DNA of 64,000 bases from Pseudarthrobacter phenanthrenivorans Sphe3 (GCF_000189535.1 NC_015145.1:930001-994000); one strand, 5' to 3'; shown: positions 9,649 to 18,310, counted from the first letter of the stretch. Program-made: numbers and translations. Notes: generated by a model from the sequence alone, not told the origin.

Positions 9649-9700
9649 GGTGCGGTGACGTGTGGGAGCGGTGGTGCGGAGCCATACCAGCAGGATATCG

Positions 9701-9730
9701 GCAGCCAGCTATACTTCTGACGTTGGCTGC
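9701..9730. promoter_or_regulatory. Inverted repeat around a -10-like element between kinase and regulator
   Basis: Arms GCAGCCA (9701-9707) and TGGCTGC (9724-9730) flank TATACT (9710-9715), which would serve as a -10 for the regulator gene starting at 9743. The position suits autoregulation by the response regulator, but no -35 is clear and the arms are short. Confidence 0.35.
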
Positions 9731-9742
9731 TGAGGGGGCGCT

Positions 9743-10513
9743 ATGAGTGATGCACGAGTTGGACTGGTCATCGAGGATGACCACGACATCCGGGAATTGG
9801 TACGAACGGTGCTGTCCCAGGCAGGTTTCGATGTCAGCGTGGCCAGCAGCGGAGCTGAGGGCGTCCTGATTGCCAAGAACCTCAATCCCGACGTCATCAC
9901 CCTGGACCTCGGCCTGCCGGACATCGACGGCTTTGAGGTTTCCCGCCAGATCCGCGAATTTTCGGATGCGTACATCGTGATGCTCACGGCGCGCACGGAG
10001 GAACTGGACACCCTGATCGGCCTGGAATCCGGGGCTGATGACTACCTCACCAAGCCGTTCCGGCCCAGGGAGCTCCGCGCGCGGATTGCCGCCATGATGC
10101 GCCGGCCCCGATCCGTTACCGATCCCGCCGAAGCGCCCGCGGCAGAGCCATCCGCAGAGGCCGGAGCAGCCCATCCCGAGCGCGGGAACTACAGCCACAA
10201 CGGCCTGGAGTTGAGTTACTCGTCCCGGACCGTGGTTGTGGACGGCAAGGAAATGAACCTCACCCGAACCGAGTTCGAACTCCTGCACGCCCTCCTGGAA
10301 GCGGGCCGCACTGTCCGGACCAAATCCGATCTGGTCCGCCGGCTGCGCGACGAGGATTACGACGTCGGCAGTTACATCAGCGAGGCAGACGAACGTTCCG
10401 TCGAGGTACATATGGGGAACCTGCGCAAGAAGCTGGGGGATTCGCCGCAGAAGCCGCGCTGGCTGCAGACGGTCCGCGGCGTCGGCTACCGCCTGGCACC
10501 AGGGGAACACTGA
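9743..10513 (+). CDS. OmpR/PhoB-type response regulator
   Basis: A 256-residue DNA-binding response regulator. The receiver domain has the acidic pair EDD at the start, the phosphorylated Asp55 in VITLDLGLPD, the TAR switch region and Lys in LTKPFRP. An Ala/Pro/Glu-rich linker (about residues 125-150) joins a winged-helix domain (about 155-252) ending in VRGVGYRLAPGEH. The ribosome site GAGGGGG precedes the ATG. It is divergent from a sensor kinase and converges, with a 28-base overlap, on an Hpt-like gene, so the three probably form one signalling locus. Confidence 0.95.
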   Translation: MSDARVGLVIEDDHDIRELVRTVLSQAGFDVSVASSGAEGVLIAKNLNPDVITLDLGLPDIDGFEVSRQIREFSDAYIVMLTARTEELDTLIGLESGADDYLTKPFRPRELRARIAAMMRRPRSVTDPAEAPAAEPSAEAGAAHPERGNYSHNGLELSYSSRTVVVDGKEMNLTRTEFELLHALLEAGRTVRTKSDLVRRLRDEDYDVGSYISEADERSVEVHMGNLRKKLGDSPQKPRWLQTVRGVGYRLAPGEH

Positions 10514-10896
10514 GACTGCAGCCGGTGCATCGTCTGCCGGCTGCAGTAGTTGATGGTCCGCAGGAAGGTGGCAGCCAGCTGTGGAAGGACTACCGCCACG
10601 TCCGCCTCGCGGGCTTCGGTCCGGATTTCGCCCTCCAGATCCATGGCCAGGCTCGCCAGCCGCTCGGCGCCCACCATCTGGCTGGAGGTCTTCAGGCTCA
10701 GGACCGCGTCCACTGAACCCTCCAGGTCCCCAGTGGTCAGGGCCAGGCGGAGGCGCCCTATGCGGTGCGGCAGGTACTCGATGAAGTTCCCCACGAAAAC
10801 CCTGCAGTAGCCTTCGTCCTCGGCCAGTTCCTCCCGAAGCCGGTCCAGTACGGACTGGTCCACCAAGGGCCGGGGGACGTCATCTTCGGCGCTCAT
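10486..10896 (-). CDS. Hpt-like protein lacking the phospho-accepting His
   Basis: A 136-residue helical protein that resembles histidine phosphotransfer domains: an IGRLRLALTTGD helix is followed by AVLSLKTSSQMVGAERLASLAMDLE, which aligns with the family pattern AHxLKGSSxxxGAxxLxxLAxxLE. The position of the phosphorylated His is Leu. The protein therefore cannot relay phosphate by the usual route. It may bind a receiver or kinase without phosphotransfer. The ATG at 10896 is preceded by AAAGGA at good spacing. An upstream in-frame start at 10962 would add 22 residues but lacks such a site. It overlaps the end of the response regulator gene on the other strand. Confidence 0.75.
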   Translation of the reverse strand: MSAEDDVPRPLVDQSVLDRLREELAEDEGYCRVFVGNFIEYLPHRIGRLRLALTTGDLEGSVDAVLSLKTSSQMVGAERLASLAMDLEGEIRTEAREADVAVVLPQLAATFLRTINYCSRQTMHRLQSQCSPGARR

Positions 10897-11072
10897 GGGG
10901 GTCCTTTCGGCGAATGCAGTCCATTCCTGGAAGTGTGCGCTTATGTGGGTCGCTGGTGTCACTTCAGGTTAGGTGTGTTGCTTTCGGGCAAAAGGATTCG
11001 GAAGGATTATTGTGGGTTTCTTGATGAGACTGCGGTTTTTCGCCGCCCCTGGGCTCACTTGAATCGACCAGC

Positions 11073-11501
11073 TCAGTGGGTGTTCTCCAGGAATCGCACC
11101 AGCTCAAATTCCAGGGCCGAACTGTCCTTGAGCTTACACTCCCAAACGGTCAGGACGTCCCAGCCTGCCTCGGTGAGCAGGCGACGCTGATTGGCATCCC
11201 GCTCGCGGGTACGGGTGCGCTTGGCCGCCCAGAATTCGGCGTTGGCCTGGGGTGCGTGCTGCCCCACCCGGCAGTCATGGAAATGCCAGAAGCATCCGTT
11301 CACGAAAATGACCTTCCGGCGCCCCGCGAACACCAGGTCCGGGTTGCCCGGCAGGCGGCCGCTGCCGGACGTGCCGTGGAGCCGGTACCGGTACCCGAGG
11401 GCATGGAGGAGCCGGCGCACCACCAGCTCAGGCTTGGTGTTCTTGCCCCGGATCCGGGACATGTTCCAACTGCGCCGCTCCGGGGAGAGCTTGTCCGCCA
11501 T
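11073..11501 (-). CDS. vsr: Very short patch repair-type (Vsr) endonuclease
   Basis: A 142-residue Vsr-family nuclease, which nicks DNA beside T:G mismatches left by deamination of 5-methylcytosine. The N-terminal MSRIRGKNTKPELVVR segment with Glu25, the catalytic Asp55 in GNPDLVF, and VNGCFWHFHDC with the metal and catalytic His residues are all present, as is the C-terminal GWDVLTVWECKL strand. The length is normal for the family. No cytosine methyltransferase lies in the window, so its partner, if any, is elsewhere. It sits 3 kb from an McrBC-like pair, which also acts on modified DNA. Confidence 0.92.
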   Translation of the reverse strand: MADKLSPERRSWNMSRIRGKNTKPELVVRRLLHALGYRYRLHGTSGSGRLPGNPDLVFAGRRKVIFVNGCFWHFHDCRVGQHAPQANAEFWAAKRTRTRERDANQRRLLTEAGWDVLTVWECKLKDSSALEFELVRFLENTH

Positions 11502-11521
11502 GCTTCCAGTCTAGGAGGGTC

Positions 11522-11956
11522 CTAGATGTCCCGTTCCGGCTGTTCCCCGAACTGGAAGTGGCGGCCGCTGACAGAGGTGGGCTCGATTTCGACGTAGAAA
11601 TCCTTCAGCGTCGGCACCCACGTTTTCAGGCCCAGCTGCTCCACGGCCTCAAGTTCGGCCGAGTTGCTGATCACCCGCGCTTTCCCCCGCAACACCACGG
11701 ACCAGGCCTCTTCGGAGAGGATTCCGTCCGTTTCGAAGAGCACAGTGGAGTTGATGGTCAGCTGGGCCAGCTTGTTGCCCGGGGCCGTCCTCAGGTAGAT
11801 CTTCCGGTTGGAAGTGACGTAGTTGACCGGGAAAATGTCCGGTTCTCCGGCCACGGAGACCACCAGCCGGCCGTGCTTGGTGCCCTCCAGAAGGCGCCAG
11901 GACTGCTCATCGTCGAGTTCCAGTACAGGTTGTCCATCTGCGTGTTCAAACATCAT
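11522..11956 (-). CDS. Pyridoxamine 5'-phosphate oxidase-like flavin-binding protein
   Basis: A 144-residue split-barrel protein of the PNPOx-like superfamily, whose members bind FMN or F420. Visible family features are the GRLVVSVAGEPDIFPVNYV strands, the IYLRTAPGNKLAQL phosphate-binding region, and a C-terminal FYVEIEPTSVSGRHF strand. Members in actinobacteria include F420-dependent reductases and heme-degrading enzymes. Which one this is cannot be told. It is 20 bases upstream of the Vsr gene on the same strand, so the two may be co-transcribed. Confidence 0.85.
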   Translation of the reverse strand: MMFEHADGQPVLELDDEQSWRLLEGTKHGRLVVSVAGEPDIFPVNYVTSNRKIYLRTAPGNKLAQLTINSTVLFETDGILSEEAWSVVLRGKARVISNSAELEAVEQLGLKTWVPTLKDFYVEIEPTSVSGRHFQFGEQPERDI

Positions 11957-12015
11957 GAAGCCATTCTTCTACCCAATGTAGAAATGCGCCAGCGGTTGCG
12001 CTTAATTCTGCATCT

Positions 12016-12318
12016 TCAGGACCTGGTCGCGCCATGGCGCGAGCAGCTTGCCTGCCAGGAATGCGGCGTGACCTGCACCTTGAGCCGGCGTCCGCACTGG
12101 GGGCAATACCGGGGCGGCTCCAGTTGCAACCGCGCCCTGCACGCGCCATGCGCGTCGATGTCGCCTGAAGTACCGCCTGCCTGCCGGACGTTCCACGGCG
12201 GCGGGGTCCCGCCGTCGGACGTTTCCTTTTCCTGCGGATCACCTTCCTGCGGCTCTCCTTCCTGCGGATCTCCGCAGAGGCCGCAGAAGGCATCAGCAAT
12301 TGAGCGATTGGGGATCAC
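12016..12318 (-). CDS. bsaP: Biotin synthase auxiliary protein BsaP-like
   Basis: A 100-residue Cys-rich protein whose GTG start overlaps the stop of bioB (GTGA). Putative metal or Fe-S ligands are Cys12-x2-Cys15, His57-x2-Cys60, Cys72-x2-Cys75 and Cys92. The block [19 protein letters not shown] followed by WxASCSRHG matches the actinobacterial auxiliary protein needed by biotin synthases of this type (Rv1590 family). A stretch at residues 17-31 ([15 protein letters not shown]) is encoded by a 15-bp tandem repeat and splits the first Cys pair from the rest. I have not seen this insert described. Function is assigned by family resemblance and by its coupling to bioB. Confidence 0.82.
   Translation of the reverse strand: MIPNRSIADAFCGLCGDPQEGEPQEGDPQEKETSDGGTPPPWNVRQAGGTSGDIDAHGACRARLQLEPPRYCPQCGRRLKVQVTPHSWQASCSRHGATRS
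12229..12273. repeat. 15-bp tandem repeat, three copies, inside bsaP
   Basis: Three consecutive 15-base units (12229-12243, 12244-12258, 12259-12273), each beginning TTCCTGCGG on the plus strand and differing at a few bases. They keep the reading frame of bsaP and encode GDPQE or GEPQE five-residue units. Copy number could vary between strains without frameshift. Confidence 0.9.
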
Positions 12319-13331
12319 AGGCTCTTCTGGAGTTCTTTGATGGGCATGTTGAGGTCCACCAAGAGGTTGAGGTCAGCGTCGGCAGGCCGGCCCAAGGTGG
12401 TGAGGTAATTGCCCACGATGACGGCGTTGATGCCGCCCAGGAGCCCGTCGCGGGTGCCCAGGTCGCCAAGGGTGAGTTCGCGGCCGCCGGCGTAGCGCAG
12501 GACGGTGCGGGGCATGGCCAGCCGGAACGCTGCGATGGCGCGGAGGGCGTCCTTGCCGTCCATGATCTCCTGGTTTTCCAGAGGGGTTCCGGGCCGGGGA
12601 TTGAGGAAGTTCAGGGGGACTTCGTGCGGTTCCAGGGCGGCGAGCTGGGCCGCCAGTTCGGCCCTTTGCTCAAGTGTCTCGCCCATGCCGATCAGGGCAC
12701 CGCAGCATAGCTCCATTCCCGCTTCCTTGACCATGGCGCAGGTTTCCAGCCGCTCCTCGTAGGTGTGGGTGGTCACCACCTCGGGGAAGTAGCTGCGTGC
12801 GGTTTCCAGGTTGTGGTTGTAGCGGTGCACGCCCCAGCTGGCGAGCTGGTCCACCTGCTGCCGGGTGAGCATACCCAGGGAGCAGGCGATGTTGATGTCC
12901 ACCTCCTCGTTGATGCGGTCGATGGCGAACTTGATCTGGTTCATGAGCTTTATGTCGGGCCCGCGGACGGCAGCGACGATGCAGAACTCGGTGGCCCCTG
13001 TGGCGGCGGTTTCCTTGGCGGCCTTGACCAGCTCCGGGATGTCCAGCCAGACGCCGCGGACCGGGCTGTCAAAGAGCCCGGACTGGCTGCAAAAGTGGCA
13101 GTCTTCAGGGCAGCCGCCGGTCTTGATGGAGATGATGCCCTCCACCTCAACGTCCTCGCCGCAGTGCTCCAGGCGGACCTGGTGCGCCAAGTCCAGGGCG
13201 GCAGGCACGGCGTTATCGGGCAGGCGGAGGACCTCCACCAGTTGGGCTTCCGTGAGGCCGATGCCCTGTTCCAGGACCTGCTGCCGGGCGGTCTGGAGGA
13301 TGGGATATTCCCGGAATGCATGATTTGTCAT
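12315..13331 (-). CDS. bioB: Biotin synthase BioB
   Basis: A 338-residue radical SAM enzyme that inserts sulfur into dethiobiotin, the last step of biotin synthesis. The radical SAM cluster motif CPEDCHFC uses Cys74, Cys78 and Cys81. The ASCSLGM-like region (NIACSLGML), YNHNLET and [10 protein letters not shown] blocks typical of BioB are all present. The ATG at 13331 is chosen because AAAGGAC lies at good spacing and the protein aligns from there. An in-frame upstream start at 13418 would add 29 residues with no family resemblance. No other biotin gene is in the window. The downstream BsaP-like gene is translationally coupled. Confidence 0.96.
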   Translation of the reverse strand: MTNHAFREYPILQTARQQVLEQGIGLTEAQLVEVLRLPDNAVPAALDLAHQVRLEHCGEDVEVEGIISIKTGGCPEDCHFCSQSGLFDSPVRGVWLDIPELVKAAKETAATGATEFCIVAAVRGPDIKLMNQIKFAIDRINEEVDINIACSLGMLTRQQVDQLASWGVHRYNHNLETARSYFPEVVTTHTYEERLETCAMVKEAGMELCCGALIGMGETLEQRAELAAQLAALEPHEVPLNFLNPRPGTPLENQEIMDGKDALRAIAAFRLAMPRTVLRYAGGRELTLGDLGTRDGLLGGINAVIVGNYLTTLGRPADADLNLLVDLNMPIKELQKSL

Positions 13332-13542
13332 GGTTGTCCTTTTGTTCGGCGGAATTCTCCTTTTGACCGTAAGTCGGCGAGGGCCAGCGTTTTTTGTGGA
13401 GGGACAACAAAGGCCCACCCCGACATTTGTTTACAGGACTGGTCAAGGCTTAACACCCCGGAAACAACGCTGTGACCGGAGCGTCGATCTGGCTGGATAG
13501 CGTCGCCTCAGACCCCCTCCCGGACGAAAGCGACGCAATCAC

Positions 13543-15270
13543 ATGGCCATCGACAAAGACACAACGCAACTGCTGGAACCGGCGGCACCACCTGGCGCCG
13601 CCGTCGTCGGAAGTTCCGCGGCAACCACAGCAGCCGGCAACGCCGCTGCACTCAACGCCACCAAGGAAAGCCTCGAGGATTACACCCTCCGGTTCGCGCC
13701 GCGCTCCTACCGGAAGTGGAGCGCGGGCGTGGTGGCCACCAGTGCGCTGGGCGGCATCGCCTACTTGGCTGACTTCTCCATCGGTGCGAACATCGGCATC
13801 GCCTACGGAACGGTCAACGCCATCTTCGGCATCCTGGTGGCCGCTGTCATCATTTTCGCCACCGGCTTCCCGCTGGCCTACTACGCTGCCAGGTACAACA
13901 TCGACCTGGACCTGATCACCCGCGGCTCCGGCTTCGGCTACTACGGCTCGGTGGTCACCAACGTCATCTTTGCCACGTTCACGTTCATCTTCTTCGCCCT
14001 GGAAGGCTCCATCATGGCCCAGGGCCTGGAAGTGGGCCTGGGGATCCCGCAGTGGCTGGGGTACGCCGCATCCACCGTGATCATCATTCCGCTGGTGATC
14101 TACGGGATGAACACGCTGGCCAAGCTGCAGGTGTGGACCACCCCGCTGTGGCTGCTCCTAATGGTGGTCCCGGTGGGCTACCTGCTGGTTTCGCACCCGG
14201 AGAGCATCAACACCTTCTTCGCCTACACCGGGCAATCGGGCGACGGCGGGCCCAACCTTGCTTCCGTGATGCTGGCCGCCGGCGTGTGCCTGTCCCTGAT
14301 GGCCCAGATTGCCGAACAGATCGACTACCTGCGCTTCATGCCGCCCCGCACCGAGGCCAATAGGGGTGCGTGGTGGCGGGCAGTGATCCTCGCCGGGCCC
14401 GGCTGGGTGATCTTCGGCGCCATCAAGCAGATCGTCGGCCTCTTCATCGCCATCTACCTGATCGCTACTTTGGATCCGGCTGCCTCCGCCACCGCCAACG
14501 AGCCGGTGCACCAGTTCCTGGGCGTCTACCGCGAAATGATGCCGGCCTGGCTGGCCATGACGCTGGCCGTGGTGCTGGTGGTCATTTCGCAGATCAAGAT
14601 CAACGTCACCAACGCCTACTCGGGGTCGCTGGCCTGGACCAACTCGTTCACGCGGATCACCAAGACCTACCCCGGACGGATGGTGTTCGTGGTGGTCAAC
14701 CTGGCCATCGCCCTGGTCCTGATGGAAGCCAACATGTTCGACTTCCTCAACACCATCCTCGGGTTCTACGCCAACTGCGCCATGGCCTGGGTTGTCACGG
14801 TGGCGTCCGATATTGCCATCAACAAGTACCTGCTGAAGATTTCGCCCAAGGTGCCCGAATTCAGGCGCGGCATGCTGTACGCCGTCAACCCGGTGGGCTT
14901 CGTCTCGATGCTCGCTTCTGCGGGGATCTCCATTGCCGTGTTCTTCGGCGCCTTTGGATCCGCCATCCAGCCGTTCTCGCCGATCTTCGCGGTGGGGCTG
15001 GCATTGGTCCTCCCGCCGCTGCTGGCGCTGGCTACGCGCGGCCGGTATTACCTCCGCCGCACCGATGACGGAATTGACCTGCCCATGTTCGACGCCGACG
15101 GCAACCCGAGTGATGCCAAGCTGCTGTGCCATGTGACAGGCATTGAGTTTGAGCGTCCGGACATGGTCCGCTCGGCCAAGGACGCTCCCGACGGCGGTCC
15201 GCAGTATGTCTCATCCCTCGCCTTGTCGACGGATAAGACAGGGGAGTTGGTGCTTCCTCCGCAGAAGTAG
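13543..15270 (+). CDS. NCS1-family permease (purine/cytosine/allantoin type)
   Basis: A 575-residue membrane transporter of the nucleobase:cation symporter-1 family with about 12 membrane helices. The SLEDYTLRFAPRSYRKW segment just before the first helix, and LITRGSGFGYYGS, are typical of the family. A hydrophilic C-terminal tail of about 70 residues follows the last helix, longer than in CodB. It is divergent from bioB with 211 bases between them and is followed by a strong terminator, so it is probably monocistronic. The substrate is unresolved; the nearby biotin gene does not settle it. Confidence 0.87.
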   Translation: MAIDKDTTQLLEPAAPPGAAVVGSSAATTAAGNAAALNATKESLEDYTLRFAPRSYRKWSAGVVATSALGGIAYLADFSIGANIGIAYGTVNAIFGILVAAVIIFATGFPLAYYAARYNIDLDLITRGSGFGYYGSVVTNVIFATFTFIFFALEGSIMAQGLEVGLGIPQWLGYAASTVIIIPLVIYGMNTLAKLQVWTTPLWLLLMVVPVGYLLVSHPESINTFFAYTGQSGDGGPNLASVMLAAGVCLSLMAQIAEQIDYLRFMPPRTEANRGAWWRAVILAGPGWVIFGAIKQIVGLFIAIYLIATLDPAASATANEPVHQFLGVYREMMPAWLAMTLAVVLVVISQIKINVTNAYSGSLAWTNSFTRITKTYPGRMVFVVVNLAIALVLMEANMFDFLNTILGFYANCAMAWVVTVASDIAINKYLLKISPKVPEFRRGMLYAVNPVGFVSMLASAGISIAVFFGAFGSAIQPFSPIFAVGLALVLPPLLALATRGRYYLRRTDDGIDLPMFDADGNPSDAKLLCHVTGIEFERPDMVRSAKDAPDGGPQYVSSLALSTDKTGELVLPPQK

Positions 15271-15284
15271 TTTCTTGACTGTCT

Positions 15285-15333
15285 GTCACAAGGGAAGCCG
15301 GTGCTTTGGCGCCGGCTTCCCTTGTGACTTTTT
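15285..15333 (+). terminator. Strong intrinsic terminator after the NCS1 permease
   Basis: Perfect 17-bp arms GTCACAAGGGAAGCCGG (15285-15301) and complement (15312-15328), a 10-base loop, then five T residues. It lies 15 bases after the permease stop. Confidence 0.92.
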
Positions 15334-15466
15334 CCGGGCCGGTGCCGGTGGTAAAACCGTGGTCGGGCAGCTGTGGATAAGTTTGATCGCAGAAATGTGA
15401 CCTGGGCTACCCTTAAGGCACTGTCCGGAGCAAGCCGTCTTGAAACTACTGGGGGATTAGCGGCCC

Positions 15467-16120
15467 ATGACAACACACAAACTCCTTTCGGCTTGGGCAA
15501 AACAGTTAGGTGCTGTTTCCGCCGGTGTGGCGGCGGTATTCATGCTTTCCGCCTGTGCCGGCAACGCACCTGCAGACCCAGGCCCGGAATCCTCCCCGCC
15601 CACCGCATCGGCCACGGCCAGTCCTACGCCCACCCCGACGCCGACCCCCAGCGCCGTCTACAAACCGGCAGACGCATCCGGCCCCGCCCAGAACGTCCCC
15701 GTCCCGGTGCTGCCCGAGGTGGCGAAGACGGAGACGAAGGAAGGGGCAGAGGCGTTCGCGAAGCACTGGTTCAGTGTGCTCAGTTACTCCTACGAAACCG
15801 GTGACACTGCGGAACTGTCGGAGCTCTCCAAACCCGAGTGCTCTTTTTGTCGAGGGCTCATTGACGATATCGAAGCTGCTTGGGCTGAAAGCAAGTGGAT
15901 TACCGGCGGCCAAATAGAGGTTCCTGTTGCAACTGCAAAGCCCTCTACCGACGGCACTACACAGGTTGTTCTTCAAGTACTGCAGACAGAGCTTGTCATC
16001 CATAATCAGGATGGAAGCCCCTATCAAGAGAAGACACCTGCAACGAACGCTGGAAGCGTCGCGATGGTGAAGTTTGCCGACGGGGGATGGGTAGTCAGCG
16101 ACCTCGGGTTGACTCGGTAA
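15467..16120 (+). CDS. DUF6318-type lipoprotein
   Basis: A 217-residue secreted protein. The signal peptide (residues 1-30) ends in the lipobox LSAC, so the mature protein should be anchored at Cys. A Thr/Pro-rich linker of PT repeats (about 45-62) precedes the folded domain, which holds the DUF6318 pattern AFAKHWFSVLSYSYETGD and CSFC, with two Cys that may form a disulfide. The function of the family is unknown. It is common in Arthrobacter relatives. The next gene follows after two bases, so the two are probably made and exported together. GGGGGAT precedes the ATG. Confidence 0.85.
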   Translation: MTTHKLLSAWAKQLGAVSAGVAAVFMLSACAGNAPADPGPESSPPTASATASPTPTPTPTPSAVYKPADASGPAQNVPVPVLPEVAKTETKEGAEAFAKHWFSVLSYSYETGDTAELSELSKPECSFCRGLIDDIEAAWAESKWITGGQIEVPVATAKPSTDGTTQVVLQVLQTELVIHNQDGSPYQEKTPATNAGSVAMVKFADGGWVVSDLGLTR

Positions 16121-16122
16121 CC

Positions 16123-17064
16123 ATGGTTTACATAGGCAAGGTCCTCTCAACCCTCGCCTGCTCGGCGGTGCTCCTGACGACGTCTTTCTTGGCTGTTGAA
16201 GCAGAAGAGGGGGCAGAGCCGAAACCACGGATTGGCGGGGGCTTTGTAGACACTGGGCTTCGAATGGGAGCTGATAACTGGGCACCTCACCCTGACACTG
16301 GCGAATTCAGGCGCGCGGATCCTGACGCCGTCAATACTGATCCCAACGAGTACAAGTACGAACTTCAGTGCCATCTTGGTGGGGGAGACTTCGACACCCC
16401 CTGCCTGGCAAGGCAAATTGAGTGCAAGGACGGGCCGGACGGTGAAGACGGTATTCCCGTCACCTGGCTCTCACGTCCTCGAGGCGTACCGGGTGCTGTC
16501 TGGGCCCACCACTCCGGCCCCACGTGCCTTTACGATGCGAAACCCGAGGACCTCCTGCCCCGGATTGCCGCTGACATCCAGCGGCAGTTCCAGAGCCTGC
16601 CGGTCAGTGCCGGAACCGTGGTGGCCCAGCCCAGCCCGCACACGCTCAGGGGTGCGGAGACCAACTTCTATGCCCAGGCAGTCGAGCAGCAGTTCGACGT
16701 CACCATGTTCGGGCAGCAGGTGCATATCGTTGCCACCCCGGTCCAATACACGTGGAACTACGGGGACGGGACCGTTTTCGGGCCACAGCCTTCTATGGGA
16801 GGACCCCTGCCGCAGGACCGCTGGGGCGAGGAAACCCGGACCAGCCACGCCTACGGCACCACGGGCGACTTCCAGGTGGTTCTGACTACTTCCTTCCAGG
16901 GCACGTACTCAGTCAACGCCGGACCCCAGTTGCCGATTCCAGGGCAGGGCCAGTTCACCGCTCCCGCGCAGACCATCAGCGTCTGGCGGTCACTTACCCG
17001 GAACTACGCCGATGACTGCAACACCAACCCGCAGGGGCAGGGGTGCCCGGGCGCAGTGCGGTAA
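16123..17064 (+). CDS. Secreted protein with PKD-like domain
   Basis: A 313-residue protein with an N-terminal hydrophobic segment that looks like a signal peptide (residues 1-27, KVLSTLACSAVLLTTSFLAV). The middle contains two Cys-bearing blocks (LQCHLGG, CLARQIEC) and the C-terminal half holds a PKD-like beta-sandwich: YTWNYGDGTVFG followed by TSHAYGTTGDFQVVLTT, the usual WDFGDG...HxYxxxGxYxV pattern. A Cys pair near the end may form a disulfide. Such domains mediate protein or polysaccharide contacts at the surface. It starts two bases after the DUF6318 gene. An alternative in-frame ATG at 16087 would overlap that gene. Confidence 0.8.
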   Translation: MVYIGKVLSTLACSAVLLTTSFLAVEAEEGAEPKPRIGGGFVDTGLRMGADNWAPHPDTGEFRRADPDAVNTDPNEYKYELQCHLGGGDFDTPCLARQIECKDGPDGEDGIPVTWLSRPRGVPGAVWAHHSGPTCLYDAKPEDLLPRIAADIQRQFQSLPVSAGTVVAQPSPHTLRGAETNFYAQAVEQQFDVTMFGQQVHIVATPVQYTWNYGDGTVFGPQPSMGGPLPQDRWGEETRTSHAYGTTGDFQVVLTTSFQGTYSVNAGPQLPIPGQGQFTAPAQTISVWRSLTRNYADDCNTNPQGQGCPGAVR

Positions 17065-17185
17065 TTGGGTCACCCGCGCCGCGGTGGTCCGCTTCGGAAG
17101 GTGATTCCCGTCGCAGCAGGAATAGTTGCAGGAGCTTCCTAGTTGGCCAAGACAGTAAGTCTTCAGCTTTCGAAAGGAACCGCGC

Positions 17186-18256
17186 ATGCTGTTTTCCCCC
17201 CTCACCCTCGGCGAACTCGAGCTTCCCAACCGCCTGGTCATGGCACCCTTGACGAGGCTCCGCGCAGGTGAGGAAGGGGTACCCGGCCCCCTCGTCGTCG
17301 AGCACTACCGCCAGCGCGCTACCCTCGGCCTCATCGTCAGCGAAGGAACCTACCCCGCCCAGGCAGGCCGCTCCTACGCCGGCCAGCCCGGCATCATCAC
17401 CGAAAAGCAGGTGGCAGGCTGGAAAAAGGTCACCGACGCCGTCCACGCTGAAGGTGGCCGGATGTTTGCCCAGATCATGCACGGCGGCCGGGTATCGCAT
17501 CCGGACATCACAGGGGGACTGGAACTGGTGGCCCCCAGCGCCGTTGCGATTGAAGGCGACGTCCGCACCCCGCAGGGCAAGCAGCCCTATCCCGTGCCGC
17601 ATGCACTCACCACGGACGAGCTGCCCATGGTGATCCAGGAGATCGTCAACGCATCCCTGAACGCCATTGAGGCAGGGTTCGACGGGGTTGAGCTGCACTC
17701 CGCCAACGGTTACCTGCTGCATGAGTTCCTCGCACCCAACTCCAACGTGCGCACCGACAGCTACGGCGGATCCCCCGAGAACCGCGCCCGGTTTGTCATC
17801 GAGACCGTCAACGCCGTGGTGGCAGCACTGGGCGCCAACCGCGTTGGAATCCGTATTTCACCGGAGCACAACGTCCAGGGCATCGCTGAAACTGATGCCG
17901 CCGACGTCCGTGCCACCTACGAGGTGCTGGTGGACAGCATCGCCCCGCTCAACCTTGCGTACCTCAGCATCCTGCACCACGATCCCTCGGGCGAGCTGGT
18001 CCAGGACCTGCGTGCGCGGTTTGGCGGGACCTTCCTGGTCAACACCGGCTTCGGTGTGGTCACCACCCGTGATGAGGCTGCTTCGCTGGTAGCCGACGGC
18101 CTTGCCGACGCCGTGGTGGTGGGCCGCCCTGCCATCGCCAACCCTGACCTTGCCCGGCGCTGGAAGGACAGCCTTCCCCTCAACGAGCCGGACCCGTCCA
18201 CCTTCTACGCCGATGGCGCCAAGGGTTACACGGACTACCCCGCCTACCAGAACTAG
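17186..18256 (+). CDS. Old Yellow Enzyme-type alkene reductase (NemA-like)
   Basis: A 356-residue FMN-dependent NAD(P)H oxidoreductase of the Old Yellow Enzyme family, which reduces activated C=C bonds and sometimes nitro groups in the cytosol. Family blocks are clear: NRLVMAPLTRLRA at the start, IMHGGRVSHP, GVELHSANGYLLHEFL, the YGGSPENRARF segment and VVGRPAIANPDLARR near the end. The length is normal. AAAGGA precedes the ATG at 17186. It stands alone between a secreted-protein pair and a strong hairpin, with no neighbour that names its substrate. Confidence 0.92.
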   Translation: MLFSPLTLGELELPNRLVMAPLTRLRAGEEGVPGPLVVEHYRQRATLGLIVSEGTYPAQAGRSYAGQPGIITEKQVAGWKKVTDAVHAEGGRMFAQIMHGGRVSHPDITGGLELVAPSAVAIEGDVRTPQGKQPYPVPHALTTDELPMVIQEIVNASLNAIEAGFDGVELHSANGYLLHEFLAPNSNVRTDSYGGSPENRARFVIETVNAVVAALGANRVGIRISPEHNVQGIAETDAADVRATYEVLVDSIAPLNLAYLSILHHDPSGELVQDLRARFGGTFLVNTGFGVVTTRDEAASLVADGLADAVVVGRPAIANPDLARRWKDSLPLNEPDPSTFYADGAKGYTDYPAYQN

Positions 18257-18272
18257 CAGCGGCTTAAAAGGT

Positions 18273-18310
18273 ACGACGGCGGCACCCGGCCTGGGTGCCG
18301 CCGTCGTTTT
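18273..18310 (+). terminator. Intrinsic terminator after the OYE gene
   Basis: Perfect 15-bp arms ACGACGGCGGCACCC (18273-18287) and complement (18293-18307), a 5-base loop, and a short T tail to 18310. It begins 17 bases after the stop codon. Confidence 0.9.

Noticed and set aside
11946..12299. Alternative frame over bsaP encoding a 117-residue Arg-rich protein
   Set aside because: Its composition is that of a shadow frame; the overlapping frame coupled to bioB carries the conserved Cys pattern.
13332..13542. Biotin repressor operator between bioB and the NCS1 permease
   Set aside because: I looked for a clear BioQ- or BirA-like dyad and found none that I could support.
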